Both the position numbers and the translations under genes were made by a program. The notes under the pieces were generated by a model that ran no database searches, had not been told where the DNA came from, and saw only the letters and a program-made list of their open reading frames with translations. From Fonsecaea monophora (taxonomy: Eukaryota; Ascomycota; Eurotiomycetes; Chaetothyriales; Herpotrichiellaceae), in NCBI RefSeq assembly GCF_001642475.1, contig NW_019173936.1, positions 638,531-702,530 on the forward strand: a stretch of 64,000 bases of DNA, given 5' to 3'. Within the stretch, counting starts at the first letter, position 1. Each line of letters starts with the position of its first letter. Shown here piece by piece: positions 19,810 to 30,624 of the stretch.

Positions 19810-21326
19810 CTTGGAGAAGAGGAAGGCCGCAGAAAATATCTAGGTCGTGGATGTTGCCACCGATTGGGATGGGATATGTCGTAACAACGGTGCCCGACCG
19901 TGAAATTGGTGTGAAGGAGGGACTGAGAGAAGGATCCCAGGAAGAACGTTGAGTAGATAAAAGCGCAGCAAGCAAGAAAACGAGCGGAGAGGCCGGGCAA
20001 AACTTATCAGTCGGTGAGTGGGACAGAAGCTGGTTGCACTCGGCCTCGGGGCGTCAGTCTCATATATGGTATTCAGCAGCGAGTGTCAACGAGGCTAGCT
20101 ACTCCGTAGGTAGGTAGCTGTCCGGTGAAGCTTTTACCATTGGCAGCTCAGTCACTGTCATCCCAGTGCGACACGTCCCTATCCACCTATCAGGCCGGCG
20201 GATCGGAGCTCTTTCTGTACCTAGCACCCCGCCTCCAATGCATTCTACAAGTACACATCATACCTGGGGTGTGGCTGGGACCGCTAAGCATACCATTTGC
20301 CGACCACGGGTCCTCGACCTAGAGCTCTGTGTTCCACACGAGGGCACTGCTGACGAGATCGAGGACCAGGAGCTATGCGGAAGCAGTAGCCGGAGGGCTC
20401 TGTGATGCAAGACTAACGCAGAACGTGGAAATTGGCAACGAGGGCGACGGGATGGAGAGGCCGGAGCAGAGTAGACAGTGAGAGGATGGTATTTCATCGT
20501 GCATGGTGGTGGTGGCGATGATATTCCCGGATAAAGTCATCAACCGCGAAAGTCGATCGCGCGAAGACTCCAACGGGGTTAGTGGCCGCAGGAGGAAGAG
20601 GAGAGACCAATGTCTGACAGACTATTTTTATGGCGCATGCCACCAATAGCTAGCGGCCAACCGAGGGGCGCAGGCAGTAATTCTCCTTGTCAGACATGGA
20701 GATCATATGTCATTCAATTATCCCCGCGCGAGATCGTTTTCTCGTGCGAGGCTCAACTATTTTCCTCGCTCACCTTCAAACCTCCAACCTTCAGCCTTTG
20801 CACCTTTTTTTTGTGTCTCAATTTCTCTGCGCAAACCGCAACGAGTACGCGATAGTCCTCTCGGCGAGGACATCTCTGCACGCACCCCTCCGAGCCAACT
20901 CGTGCCCTTGTCCAGATGCAGATCTCGATAGCGATCCCCATCGGAAAGCGAAATCTCAACCCTCCCAGACCTCTGTGCCTCCTCTCACTGGCCCACAGAC
21001 ATCTGACAAATCATGCATGATTCCCGTTTAGGAGAATCTTCTCAGCAACCTGTATCGTCGAATGTCGCCAGTTTCGGACGAGCATCGCATGCCTGACTAG
21101 TTTTGACTCGCAGCTGAAATTGAACAACTGGGCCTGACAAAGAGAAATGTGACTGCATACGAACACTGCTCAGCACAAAGGATCTCCAAGAGAATGGCGG
21201 TCACTACCGCGAATAGAAAGACGATGCTTGAATTCATTTGAACCGGTTAACCCCCGGCTTGATAACGCCTTGTCAACCATACCAAATGATTGTCAATAAC
21301 CCGTCCTCTGCAAATGCTTCCATGCT
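19810..21326. other. Intergenic region, sulfite oxidase promoter side
   Basis: About 1.5 kb between the sulfite oxidase start and the 3' end of the SDR gene. Short frames near 20610-21031 are low-complexity and unsupported. A T-rich run occurs near 20808. No gene is called. Confidence 0.45.
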
Positions 21327-22367
21327 TCAAATCAGGCCCAGCTTCTTGACAGCCTCCCACGAATCCTCAACCGTATTCTGAAATGGCGTAAACTTCAGAT
21401 CCAGCACATGCTCTGCTTTGCTTCTGTCGATGCTGAAATGGTTTCGCGCATCGCAATGTGCACCTTCCTCTCCCAGGCCTTTCTCTCCTTTCGCCCTTAG
21501 TCCAGCCAGCCCGTCCTCAAAGTAGTTGACTCCTCCACAGAGAAGAAACCTCTCACTCACACCCTTCTCCAACTGTAGACCTCTCAAATGCGCTTCCGCC
21601 ACATCTCTCACGTCCACCCACGCAGGCAGCCCTGGAGTTGCGACCTTTGGCGCAAAGCTTGGGTCCTTGCCCTGGATTGAGGTGACAAGCCTCTTGATGC
21701 TCGTGTTCAACCCATCGATTCCTTTCGCAACGTTTACCTCCTGGATCGGAGGCCCATACACCATTGGCGGACAGAAAGTCACGAGATCCCATGTGACCTC
21801 GCCCTTCTCTCTTGCGCTTCGCCACATGTCCCACGCTGCTCGTTCAGCAAAGGTCTTGGAAGCATGATAGCCGTAAAATCCATCTTTTGCTGCTTCCTCC
21901 ATGGTGACCGGATCCCAATCGTCTGAGGTGTACTTGTATCCTGGTCGCGGATTCTTGGAAAGATCCACGACGCTGGCGAAAGAGCTCATAATGGTCATCC
22001 TCTTCAGTGTCGTGGACTTCAACGCCGAAGACACTACATTTCGAGTACCGTTGACGGCCGGCTCCACCAGCTCCTTGATCGGGTCGGTGGAAGACGTAAA
22101 ATAGGGGCTGGCGACGTGACAGATATAGTCGACTCCTTCAACCGCGCGGTCCAACGCGCCGGGGGCTTGGATGTCCGGCACTTCAACAAAGGTAAGGTCA
22201 CCCGATTTGATGGCTTCGGGATATTTGTCTGCGATGAAGCGGGATTTGGAAAGGGAGCGCAAGGTGCCCCGGACACGATATTGGTGGCCGATGAGTGTGG
22301 AGAGGACATGAGCTCCCACGAACCCATTGGGTCCAGTCAAGAGAACAAGAGGTTTGAGGCCTGACAT
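21327..22367 (-). CDS. Extended SDR, NAD(P)-dependent aldehyde/ketone reductase (GRE2/DFR-like)
   Basis: A single exon of 346 residues. The Rossmann motif TGPNGFVGAH sits at residues 11-20, the catalytic Tyr-Lys pair in YHASK at Tyr167/Lys171, with Ser128/129 as third partner. A FCPPMVYGP block follows as in dihydroflavonol-4-reductase and yeast methylglyoxal/ketone reductases. It probably reduces a cytosolic carbonyl with NADPH. The glycine motif is TGxxGFVG, typical of the extended class. It stands alone between the sulfite oxidase and RAD5 genes, so context adds little. A specific substrate cannot be given. Confidence 0.88.
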   Translation of the reverse strand: MSGLKPLVLLTGPNGFVGAHVLSTLIGHQYRVRGTLRSLSKSRFIADKYPEAIKSGDLTFVEVPDIQAPGALDRAVEGVDYICHVASPYFTSSTDPIKELVEPAVNGTRNVVSSALKSTTLKRMTIMSSFASVVDLSKNPRPGYKYTSDDWDPVTMEEAAKDGFYGYHASKTFAERAAWDMWRSAREKGEVTWDLVTFCPPMVYGPPIQEVNVAKGIDGLNTSIKRLVTSIQGKDPSFAPKVATPGLPAWVDVRDVAEAHLRGLQLEKGVSERFLLCGGVNYFEDGLAGLRAKGEKGLGEEGAHCDARNHFSIDRSKAEHVLDLKFTPFQNTVEDSWEAVKKLGLI

Positions 22368-23134
22368 TTTCGTGCTATATGTTTTCAGGGTGTTCTAGAT
22401 TTGTGAGGCTGTTTTGTTTGGGAAGGGATTGTTGATATCTCAAAGATGACAGGGCAAGGTCCTCCTCCTCTTTTTATACCTGGCAGGACAAGAGACGTTT
22501 CGGAAAACCTCCCACTACTCCATCTTTTGTATGATGAAGTAAGTGCAAGCCGAAGAAATGCCTTTCGGGTCGCAATTGATTGATACCAGATCTTTGACCT
22601 CAACGACCCTGGATGGGTGGTCTTTGTCTCCAGAATGCGGCCGCTTCAACCCCATTGTCGGCGGTGCAAAGCGGCGCGTCTGCCCTTCCGACTGGACTTC
22701 TTCGCCGTTGCCTAAATGACCTCGGCGGTTTGTTGCTGACCAAGCTGTCGTGTACCTGCAGTAGCACCGAGTAGCCAGGACTGTCTGACCTGTCAACGGA
22801 AGAACGTAACCGTGAGTGCCGGACAAGGGCAATGAAGATGATGTCATAGGGATTCGCCCTATTTTCCTGTCTATTCTCGTCACGTGTCGTCTCTCTCACA
22901 TGCAACAATTGCTCCTTACTTTACATATCGCTCGGGTGCTGCACGGAACTAACGCCACAAAACGCCCTGTGTTCGGCGACGCGAGAGACTGCTTTTTACA
23001 AGGAGATTGCACCAGGTTATCTCCTTACCTCCTTTCGCCTGTACACTGTATGACTAACCCTGCATCAATTGTCAGGTCAACATCTATCACATCGGAAAAG
23101 GGCTCTTCCAGAACGGCTAAGACCGGTTCTCAAC
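22368..23134. other. Intergenic region between SDR promoter and RAD5 3' end
   Basis: Frames in this stretch are short and overlap one another in both strands. No gene or repeat is supported. Confidence 0.45.
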
Positions 23135-26100
23135 TCAGCCAAGCAACATCTCCAGCTCCTCGATCCGCCTCTTCTTCCTCTCCTCTTCATTTTCTCCTCC
23201 CCCTGATTGGCCCACACCCAGGCTTCCAGCGACCGCCATCTTCCTCTCTTGCACACGAAGCATTCTTCCTTCAATACTTTCCTTGGTCACAAACCTGATC
23301 ACCTCCACTTTTTGTGTCTGACCCATGCGGTGCACCCGATCGATCGCCTGTGCTTCAACTGCAAAACTCCACCACGGGTCCATCATATAGCACCGACTCG
23401 CCGCCGTAAGATTTAAACCCACTCCACCAGCCCTGAGAGAGAGCAGCAAGATGCGAGGAGCTTTGGGGTCGGATGCATTTTCTGCGTTGAACGCTCGAAT
23501 GACCTGTGCTCTTACCTTCTGTGACATGGTGCCATCGAATCGCAGGTGCGAGAAACCGTGTTTGGTAAGTTGTGGAGAAATAAGGTCGAGAAAGGACGTG
23601 AACTGCGAAAACACCACCGCTTTGGTAGCCCGGGGTAGCGCGGACAGGTGATGCAGCAGCGCCGCTATCTTCGCTGATGTTGAAGCAGATGGTGAATATG
23701 GATGTAATCGACGGAGTGAAATCTTGCCAGGTCTCGTCACATTCTCATCAGCTGCATACATGTCTCCTTCAGGATCAGAGGACACAGGCGGACTGTTGTG
23801 CCTAACAACTTCAAAGACATCTCTCGGATTGATAACTTCTCTGCATGAAAAGCAGCGAGGGACTTCTCCTTTGTCCGTCTGGACCGCGATCGACTTCTCC
23901 AAACACTCTTTGCAGGCACTGTGCCAGCAAGTAGTGACGGCAGGGTTAATCATTGGCTCTTCAAAGCACAAGGGACATTCTCCACTTGATTCCTCCTGAA
24001 TTTGGCGCAAAGCATTGGTAGTGAACGTGGTGATTGGGTCCCTCGATGTGGGGTTTTCCTTCTCTGCAAGGTCGCTGTCTTTGGTAAAACGGTCTATGAG
24101 ATCTTGCAAGTCCATGTCGTCGGCAAACCCGTTTTCATCAGCCGCAGCCGCAACTGCAGCGTCCTCTTCATCTGCCACAATATCCTTGTTCCGAGTCAGC
24201 ACAGGATGACAGCAAGACTGCCGCAGGCGTAGGATCTGTGCAAAAATTGTCGTGTATGATTTTAAGAGAGTGCCGGCCGCGACGGACTCATTGAACGCGC
24301 GCTTGGCCCGCGTAAATATCAGATCATATACTTCCCGTTCTGTCTTCGAGAGTTCGACTTCTTCAACAATGACGGACTTAGGAGGAAGTGGCACAAGCGC
24401 TTCGCCTTCGGGGGTCTTCATATCCTTTGTTCTTCTCAGCACCAGGGGCTCCAAGACAGTCTGAACGACATTGAGAGCTCGTGCAATCTCCTTGGACTCA
24501 AAGGGCACTGTGATGAATGTCTTCCAAAAGGAGAAGTTGCTCCAAGGTTCAACTTTGAGGAATCTAACCAAGCTGAACAAGTCTTCCAGGCGATTGACGA
24601 TGGGTGTCCCAGTCAAAACCCATCGATGCTTCGCCTTGATCTCATAACACGCCTTGGACGTTTTGGCCTGCCTATTCTTGATCGTGTGGGCCTCGTCAAG
24701 AATAACCCGATGAAAGTCCACGGAGAAGAGGCCACCATGAGACGCGCGATCTCCTCCAGCAGTTGAAACTTGTCCAAACTCTGAGAGTACGGTGCCGTAA
24801 CTCGTTATAATGACATTTGGAGCAGACGCACCATTTGTGGCACAGCACAGGGTCTGTAAATTGACCGACTTCTCGCTGCCATAGTAGACCATAGTCCTTA
24901 GAGAGCCAGGTTTCGAACATTTGACAGCTTCACTCTCCCACTGTGCCAGTAAGGACATAGGTGCCACGACCAACGTCGTGAAGGGTGCCACTTCGACTGA
25001 TGTAGATGTTTGAGGCAGCCTGGGAAGATGGTTGACGGATGTCATGGCCTGACCAGCAGCTTCCAGGTCAATTCGTGAACGATTGGAATGGATCAGGCTG
25101 TAGATCTCGATTGTCTTGCCCAGGCCCATTTCGTCGGCTAAAATGCCGCCCAAACAGTTTTGTTCCTGGACGGGGAAGTCAAGACTGATTTCCCCGGAGT
25201 AGAGATTGACATAAAACTTGTCTTGTCCTTCGACAACGGGAAGTAGTTCATCGTTTGCGTCCTTGGTGGGCCAAGTATACTCTTCCCAAAGCGGGTGCAT
25301 TGATTGTTGCTTGTCGGATTTTTCGTCTCGCTCTTTGCTAAGCATCCAATGCAAGGCCTGTTTCTGATATTTCCGTAGGTCTAATTGGAAAGTTGGTGCC
25401 GGTTCAGCTTCTGGGGTGTTGAAGTCAAACGACTGTGCTTTCCGGTAGAGGGTATCGAGTTGATCTTCCTCCAACTCTTCACCCTCCTCGTCCTCAGAGA
25501 TGGGAGTGGACATGCCTGACTTGCTCTTCGCTTCTTTGTCTTTGTCGTACTGCTCTGCCATTTCAGCAGCTCTGAGTAGACCTTGCTTCTTGTGCTTGGA
25601 AGTTGTCTCGCTGCTTGTAGTTGGATCGAGGTTGACTTCTTCAAAGAGTTTGACCAGAGCCACTTGCCGTAATCGAAGGTCTTTTTCGTCGCTGCTCTCC
25701 TTCTCTTCGAAAAAACCCGTGGCGCGGTTGTCATCCTTTGGCTTGACAAAGGTATTTGCCTCAAAAGCTGTTTTGAGGAGGTATGCACGAAGCTGCAGGT
25801 AGATTGTATCGTTGACTCGAACACGATCAGGCGCGAAAACGCAGGTTCCCTCGAAGCGGCAAATCTTCTGGTCCAGCAAAGTCGATACCCAAGAAGCCGT
25901 CTCCTCGGGCAGACGACCCAGCTCTTCACCTTTTACATTTGTAAACCGAGTGATCACGTCTGACTTTTGATTCCGGCCTATCACCGCCACCAATTTCCCA
26001 CCTCTTCCAATTTTTGTCTTAGGAGCGATCTTTGACCTCTCTATCCTCACCGATTCACCGTGTGCCAACAGGTGTGTGCCGCTTTTTGTCATCCATGCTC

Positions 26101-26617
26101 CCACACCAAATGACCCAACATACCGTTCAGTGGGCATCGTGGCGAGGGATGCTGTCTTGGAGGTGACGTCTTTCCATGTGGCCTGTGGTAGTGCGGTGGG
26201 AAGGCTGTTGGAGGAAGTAGGTGCACTCAGCCAAGAATCTACACTCCTCGAAGGAAGTGATGTCCTTGTCTGTACCGCGGTAGCATTTTTCCATGACCCG
26301 TCCAAGTACATATTGATTGCTCGCTCGAGATTGCCATTAGACGCAGCCTCAACCTTGTCCACGACATCCTGAGAAACATCTTCTCCGACAAACGCGCGGA
26401 ATACGTCGATGTCAAAGGCATGAGGCTTCTCGTTGTCGAGAGCGCTTTGGACGTCCGTGGGGTTCGTTTGACAGGACTCGAAGTCGTGACCGGTAGATGA
26501 GGTGGCGGATGTTGGTCTGCTAGACGCATTTACGGATGAGGAAGCATGTTCAGGGAGAGCCTCAGGATCATCGACGAAAAAGCGTCTCTTCTTTCGCGGG
26601 CGTACATCAATGTCCAT
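23135..26617 (-). CDS. RAD5: DNA repair helicase and ubiquitin ligase RAD5
   Basis: An uninterrupted frame of 1160 residues with the full RAD5 domain order. A basic head (RPRKKRRF, likely nuclear signal) is followed by a HIRAN domain at about residues 165-280 (starting YVGSFGVGAW), a SNF2 helicase with Walker A in DEMGLGKT (about 495) and ILDEAHTIKN, then the RING inserted between the two helicase lobes (CPLCFEEP to CFSC, about 890-935), and the second lobe with SLRAGGVGLNLT and DRVHRMGQT. In yeast, Rad5 works with Ubc13-Mms2 to extend ubiquitin on PCNA for error-free bypass and fork reversal. The gene is divergent from the NDUFAF6-like gene and has an ACGCGT box 65 bp upstream. Confidence 0.95.
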   Translation of the reverse strand: MDIDVRPRKKRRFFVDDPEALPEHASSSVNASSRPTSATSSTGHDFESCQTNPTDVQSALDNEKPHAFDIDVFRAFVGEDVSQDVVDKVEAASNGNLERAINMYLDGSWKNATAVQTRTSLPSRSVDSWLSAPTSSNSLPTALPQATWKDVTSKTASLATMPTERYVGSFGVGAWMTKSGTHLLAHGESVRIERSKIAPKTKIGRGGKLVAVIGRNQKSDVITRFTNVKGEELGRLPEETASWVSTLLDQKICRFEGTCVFAPDRVRVNDTIYLQLRAYLLKTAFEANTFVKPKDDNRATGFFEEKESSDEKDLRLRQVALVKLFEEVNLDPTTSSETTSKHKKQGLLRAAEMAEQYDKDKEAKSKSGMSTPISEDEEGEELEEDQLDTLYRKAQSFDFNTPEAEPAPTFQLDLRKYQKQALHWMLSKERDEKSDKQQSMHPLWEEYTWPTKDANDELLPVVEGQDKFYVNLYSGEISLDFPVQEQNCLGGILADEMGLGKTIEIYSLIHSNRSRIDLEAAGQAMTSVNHLPRLPQTSTSVEVAPFTTLVVAPMSLLAQWESEAVKCSKPGSLRTMVYYGSEKSVNLQTLCCATNGASAPNVIITSYGTVLSEFGQVSTAGGDRASHGGLFSVDFHRVILDEAHTIKNRQAKTSKACYEIKAKHRWVLTGTPIVNRLEDLFSLVRFLKVEPWSNFSFWKTFITVPFESKEIARALNVVQTVLEPLVLRRTKDMKTPEGEALVPLPPKSVIVEEVELSKTEREVYDLIFTRAKRAFNESVAAGTLLKSYTTIFAQILRLRQSCCHPVLTRNKDIVADEEDAAVAAAADENGFADDMDLQDLIDRFTKDSDLAEKENPTSRDPITTFTTNALRQIQEESSGECPLCFEEPMINPAVTTCWHSACKECLEKSIAVQTDKGEVPRCFSCREVINPRDVFEVVRHNSPPVSSDPEGDMYAADENVTRPGKISLRRLHPYSPSASTSAKIAALLHHLSALPRATKAVVFSQFTSFLDLISPQLTKHGFSHLRFDGTMSQKVRAQVIRAFNAENASDPKAPRILLLSLRAGGVGLNLTAASRCYMMDPWWSFAVEAQAIDRVHRMGQTQKVEVIRFVTKESIEGRMLRVQERKMAVAGSLGVGQSGGGENEEERKKRRIEELEMLLG

Positions 26618-26681
26618 GGGAGCGTCCAGTTTTCCAATATCAGTGGCGGAGGGAAAAGATCCTGTTCAACGTGGAAACGAA

Positions 26682-26687
26682 ACGCGT
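26682..26687. promoter_or_regulatory. MCB box in the RAD5 promoter
   Basis: An ACGCGT hexamer lies 65 bp upstream of the RAD5 start, with a related ACGCGC at about 26699. The hexamer is palindromic and fairly common in this window, so position near a replication-repair gene is the main support. Confidence 0.4.
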
Positions 26688-26962
26688 TAATTGATTTGAC
26701 GCGCCCGCACGTGATGCGAATCCAGGTTTCACGTCATGATGAGCCAATTTATTGTTTCTCCACAAGCTCTAAGAGCGTTTCGTCCAGTCAGTACAATCAT
26801 AAATCACATTAGCCCTTGTTTTTTCACACCGACAGCCTTTGGGCATGGGACTCAGAATGTGTGTCCCTTAAATTTCTTGGTTGGCGAAATGGCCACAACC
26901 CTGAGCTGAGGAGTCAACACCAGGAGTCGGGCAGTGGGAGCAAGTACACAGAAAACTTCAAC

Positions 26963-28182
26963 ATGGCTCTTGCTGGAAAGCATGGCCGAGCCTTGTTGTC
27001 AGTGCGACAGCTAGGTTGTGGGGGATCTAGTCCGAGATACCGCACGTTTACGGCAAGTACGAGGATGTCGCTTTCGCTCGATCCAGATTCGCCGGATGTG
27101 AAAAAGGCGCAAGGTTATTGCTCAAATCTTGTTCGGTAAGCTCAAACACACTATGGATACTTTGGGGCTGGTCGCTCATTGAATGTACCAGGAACTATGA
27201 CTCGCCATCATACACTCTGGCCCATTTCATTCAACCGCACATGCTTCCAGCGTATTTTGCTATCCGCGCCTTTAATATCGAATTGGCCAGGATACCTGAC
27301 GTGGTGTCAATGCCACAGATCGGAGCAATGAGGATGCAATTCTGGCGGGACACCATCGACAAGACTTTTAATCTTGCGCCTCCGTTAGAACCTGTGGCCA
27401 TATTGCTTGGTTCATATCTAAAGCAAGGATATAGGCTCAACAAAACCTGGTTTCATCGCATCATCACAGCCCGAGATAGGAAGCTGACGCATCCCGGCTT
27501 CACCAACTTGGCTGAGCTCGAGTCCTATGCCGAATCAACTTATTCGACACTTCTATATCTAACTCTGTCGGCGTTTCCTCTGAATTCTCTGACCGTGGAT
27601 CATTTGGCTTCTCACATTGGGAAGGCAGCTGGGATAGTGGCTGTGCTCCGTGGAGTGCCATTGCTAGCTTTCCCCCCTCCACCTAACATGCATTCTAATA
27701 ACCCCCCCGGAATAGGCGGCGCTCCTACCCGCGAACGACAGGGCGTTATAACGCTACCCTTGGACGTCATGTCCCAAAGTGGTGTCCAAGAAGAAGATAT
27801 CTTTCGAAATGGAGCAAACGCTTCCGGTCTCCGCGATGCGGTTTTCGCGGTGGCCACCCGTGCCTCCGATCATCTCATAACTGCCCGTGCCATGCTCAAA
27901 GGCATCCGGGAAAATCAAGGTCCTGGTCACGAATTTGAACACATGCATGATGAAGGTCATGAATACGACAAGCACGAAGTTGGTGCCAAGATGTCTGCCG
28001 ACAGGACCAAGGAAGAGATCAGCAATGGTTTCGGTGTAATAATGGGCCCATCTGTCAGCACTCAGCTGTGGCTCGATCGTCTGCAGAAAGTGGACTTCGA
28101 TATCTTTCATGACAGCCTTCGAAGAGTTGAATGGAAGCTACCATTTGTCGCATGGTTGCGTAACAGGAGCGGCAAGCTATGA
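26963..28182 (+). CDS. Squalene/phytoene synthase-like mitochondrial assembly factor (NDUFAF6-like)
   Basis: Two exons (26963-27135 and 27192-28182) give 387 residues. The N-terminus is rich in Arg, Ser, Ala and Gly without acids, as in a mitochondrial targeting peptide. The body is the all-helical trans-isoprenyl-synthase fold: NYDSPSYTLAHFIQP, FNIELARIPDVV, MRMQFWRDTID, and AAGIVAVLRGVPLLAF with a downstream VITLPLDV. The catalytic aspartate-rich motifs of true squalene synthases are not conserved, as in the complex I assembly factor NDUFAF6. A Gly/His/Glu-rich stretch near residues 310-335 is an odd insertion. It ends only 21 bp from the stop of the convergent CofD-like gene. Confidence 0.85.
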
Positions 28183-28203
28183 TCTTCACGGTCGGGATTT
28201 GTC

Positions 28204-29793
28204 TCACGGAGTCTTCAGGGCCTCTATTCGAGCATTTGTCCTTGCTTCCTGCAGTTGAGACAAGGCGTTGGCATCAACGGTATTTCGCCGGCTTCTGCTC
28301 AGGGCCATAGCATCCCCCCTTTTGCCCAGGATTGCTTCGATCGCGCCTACCAGAGCTTGCGAATCGTAGTACATCTGGCCTTTTGAGCCCTTACGACCGT
28401 AAAGCTTCAAGCAGTCGATCCCAAGAGACGCGAGATGATCTCGGTCGACATGTGGGGTGCCTTCTCCAGTCAGGTGAATGACATGGGTCACGTACTTGCG
28501 GTAAATCGAGTCTCGAGCACCATCACGCGAGGGGCGGTTTGTGCCGGGGAAAAGGAATTCACCGTGTCGTGCAGCTGCAGGACTTGATGGCGCCGACGTC
28601 TTCAATGTGTCGGCTGACCGCGAAGTGTGAAGCTTAGTTCTCGGTAGACGTCCCTGGGACTGTTCGCAAGCACGGGTGATTGCCTCCACGAAGTCAAATG
28701 CAGAAAAAGGATCCGAACTCGGGCCTGTCTCGCGATCCAAGGATCCATTCAATATGAGAATTTTATGTCGGGCAGAGGTCGAGCTCAGAGCCTCTCCGAC
28801 TCCTTTGAGGACAATGGACGGAAGAATTGAAGTGTAGAGGGAGCCTATAGAGTATATAATAGCTTGGGATTGGTTGATGGCCGAGATTACTCGTGGATTG
28901 GCCGGGGGTAGCATTTCCTGCCCGTAGGGATTGATGTACCATATTCGCTCTATTCGGGCTGGGAGGTCTTGGTCCAGGTCTTTGCTGAATTTGATGTTTC
29001 GCTGCCGTAGCGTCGGGAGAGTCCCGGGCAAATGAGCGTCCTCGATCTCCTCAGAGTGCTCAGAATGGTGGCGGGCACGAAAATCGGACGGAGAATTTGA
29101 AGACGACACTGTCGGCATCTCCAGGGCGGTCTTGGCCGCAGGGTGCGAGATGTTGTTCTGTCCCACTATAATCTCGCCGTTGGCCAGGCCAGCCGCAATG
29201 TGATGCGAGAAGTTGGAATTGATGCTGGGTATCACTCGCACTTCCCCGTCGGGGATGGCGCACAGGCTGCTCAACAAGTAGATTGCAGATTCAAAACTGC
29301 CACTGAAGAGCCGCGCGCCAGTCAGAAACAGATTGCCGACACTGGCAGACGTGAAGTCGAAAGTGGAAGAAGGCCTCGCTCGCTTCATGATCTCGAGGTT
29401 CAGCAGGTTGAGAAACGAGCGGATCAACTCCTTCTTCGCCGACGGGATGCCGTGCCAGAGTTCAGACGTGCCCCAGACTATGCTCTGCCATTGATCCGCC
29501 GCGTCCGTCGAGGACGAGGACGACAACCGGTGATTGAACAAGTTGGAGATGGCCGACCGTTCGGTCGAGGGCGGATCGGTGGGAATCAAACGGACCAGTC
29601 GACTTCGCACGTCTCCGATTCCCGGTCCTCCAAAGACACGTATCAACTCGGAAGAGGAGCCGCCGTTGTCGCTTATGGGAATGATGTAGGATAGAGGGCA
29701 GTCTTTGCTTTCGCGGACGGCTTCAAAGACATCGACGAGAGAGTTGGCAGCGCTACCGCCGGAGAAGACCACGATGCCCTTGGCGGTTGGCAT
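28204..29793 (-). CDS. CofD/YvcK-like family protein (UPF0052)
   Basis: A single exon encoding 529 residues. The N-terminus has the family motif VVFSGGSAANSLVDVF followed by ISDNGGSS and GPGIGDVRSRL, which bind nucleotide or phospho-lactyl groups in the bacterial relatives. Later blocks include FTSASVGNLFLTG and the GQNNISHP region, then NPRVISAINQSQAIIYSIGSL. Eukaryotic members are found in fungi (the yeast YNL011C group) and their reaction is not established. Fungal inserts of Ser/Arg-rich sequence lie at about 230-260 and 390-430. Upstream an ATGTCGG-GTAAGT junction near 30000 suggests a 5' untranslated intron. Confidence 0.85.
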   Translation of the reverse strand: MPTAKGIVVFSGGSAANSLVDVFEAVRESKDCPLSYIIPISDNGGSSSELIRVFGGPGIGDVRSRLVRLIPTDPPSTERSAISNLFNHRLSSSSSTDAADQWQSIVWGTSELWHGIPSAKKELIRSFLNLLNLEIMKRARPSSTFDFTSASVGNLFLTGARLFSGSFESAIYLLSSLCAIPDGEVRVIPSINSNFSHHIAAGLANGEIIVGQNNISHPAAKTALEMPTVSSSNSPSDFRARHHSEHSEEIEDAHLPGTLPTLRQRNIKFSKDLDQDLPARIERIWYINPYGQEMLPPANPRVISAINQSQAIIYSIGSLYTSILPSIVLKGVGEALSSTSARHKILILNGSLDRETGPSSDPFSAFDFVEAITRACEQSQGRLPRTKLHTSRSADTLKTSAPSSPAAARHGEFLFPGTNRPSRDGARDSIYRKYVTHVIHLTGEGTPHVDRDHLASLGIDCLKLYGRKGSKGQMYYDSQALVGAIEAILGKRGDAMALSRSRRNTVDANALSQLQEARTNARIEALKTP

Positions 29794-30624
29794 GGTGGAT
29801 TTGGCACTGTAGTCGACTCAAAAGAGCATGTCAAGGGATACCAGACCCTTTAAGTGCTCGGAGCAGGCATGAATGGTGGTTGATATCAGGGATGAACACT
29901 GTGTCCAGGATATCAATTCCGTGTTAGGTGACTCAGCCTTGCGAGAAGTTGCGGCGATAATGCGGAATGGCTGGTCTAGGAAAGATAGCCGACGACTTAC
30001 CCGACATGGTTAGTGTCGGTTCGTATTTGGCAATGGTGCCGAGGCCGCCGTCAAAGCGATAATAATGCGCCTTACAAGGTGCCGATGGGCGAGTTGATTG
30101 ATAAAAAAGGAGACTGACTATGATACGCGTTCTCTTTCGTGGAGGTTCACTGTGGACTCTTGTTGGCATGAGACAGTGATTGAGACCACTCTGTGACCAG
30201 GTCAGCGACCTAGATAAGAACGTCATTGTTGGTGCCCACTCAGAACGGCCTAGATCTGCCCATTGGAGGCGCAACCTGCAGCACTTGGAACCACATGCGC
30301 CCCTGAGGGATAGCCTGCACCGCCTAAAAGCTTAGACCATACGGGCGCGTTCGACATGTCATTGGTGCCATTGGCCTCGTCCCCTGTTACCACAAGTTCC
30401 CCTCCACCTAACGGCGCCTCTCTCCATCCATCGCGGTATGGGAATTTTATTCTGGGGCGGCGTTTCTTTTCAGCTGATCCTTCAGCACTGCGCTTTCATG
30501 ACCTTGTCGCTCAATTTCACCCCTTTGATCTCACCCTCGTCTCCCTACTTGTGTCGATGCTGAACCTTTCTCTTGTATTCTGCCAAATGTCCCGCTCTTG
30601 GGAACTTTCCACCCGTACCTCAAA
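29794..30624. other. Divergent promoter region of the CofD-like and CorA-like genes
   Basis: 831 bp between two divergent starts. A donor-like GGTAAGT on the minus strand near 29998 fits a 5' leader intron of the CofD-like gene. A small frame at 30356-30631 on the plus strand overlaps the CorA start and is probably leader sequence. Confidence 0.45.

Noticed and set aside
20610..21031. Overlapping plus-strand frames near 20.6-21.0 kb
   Set aside because: Three frames overlap with similar quality and none resembles a protein family.
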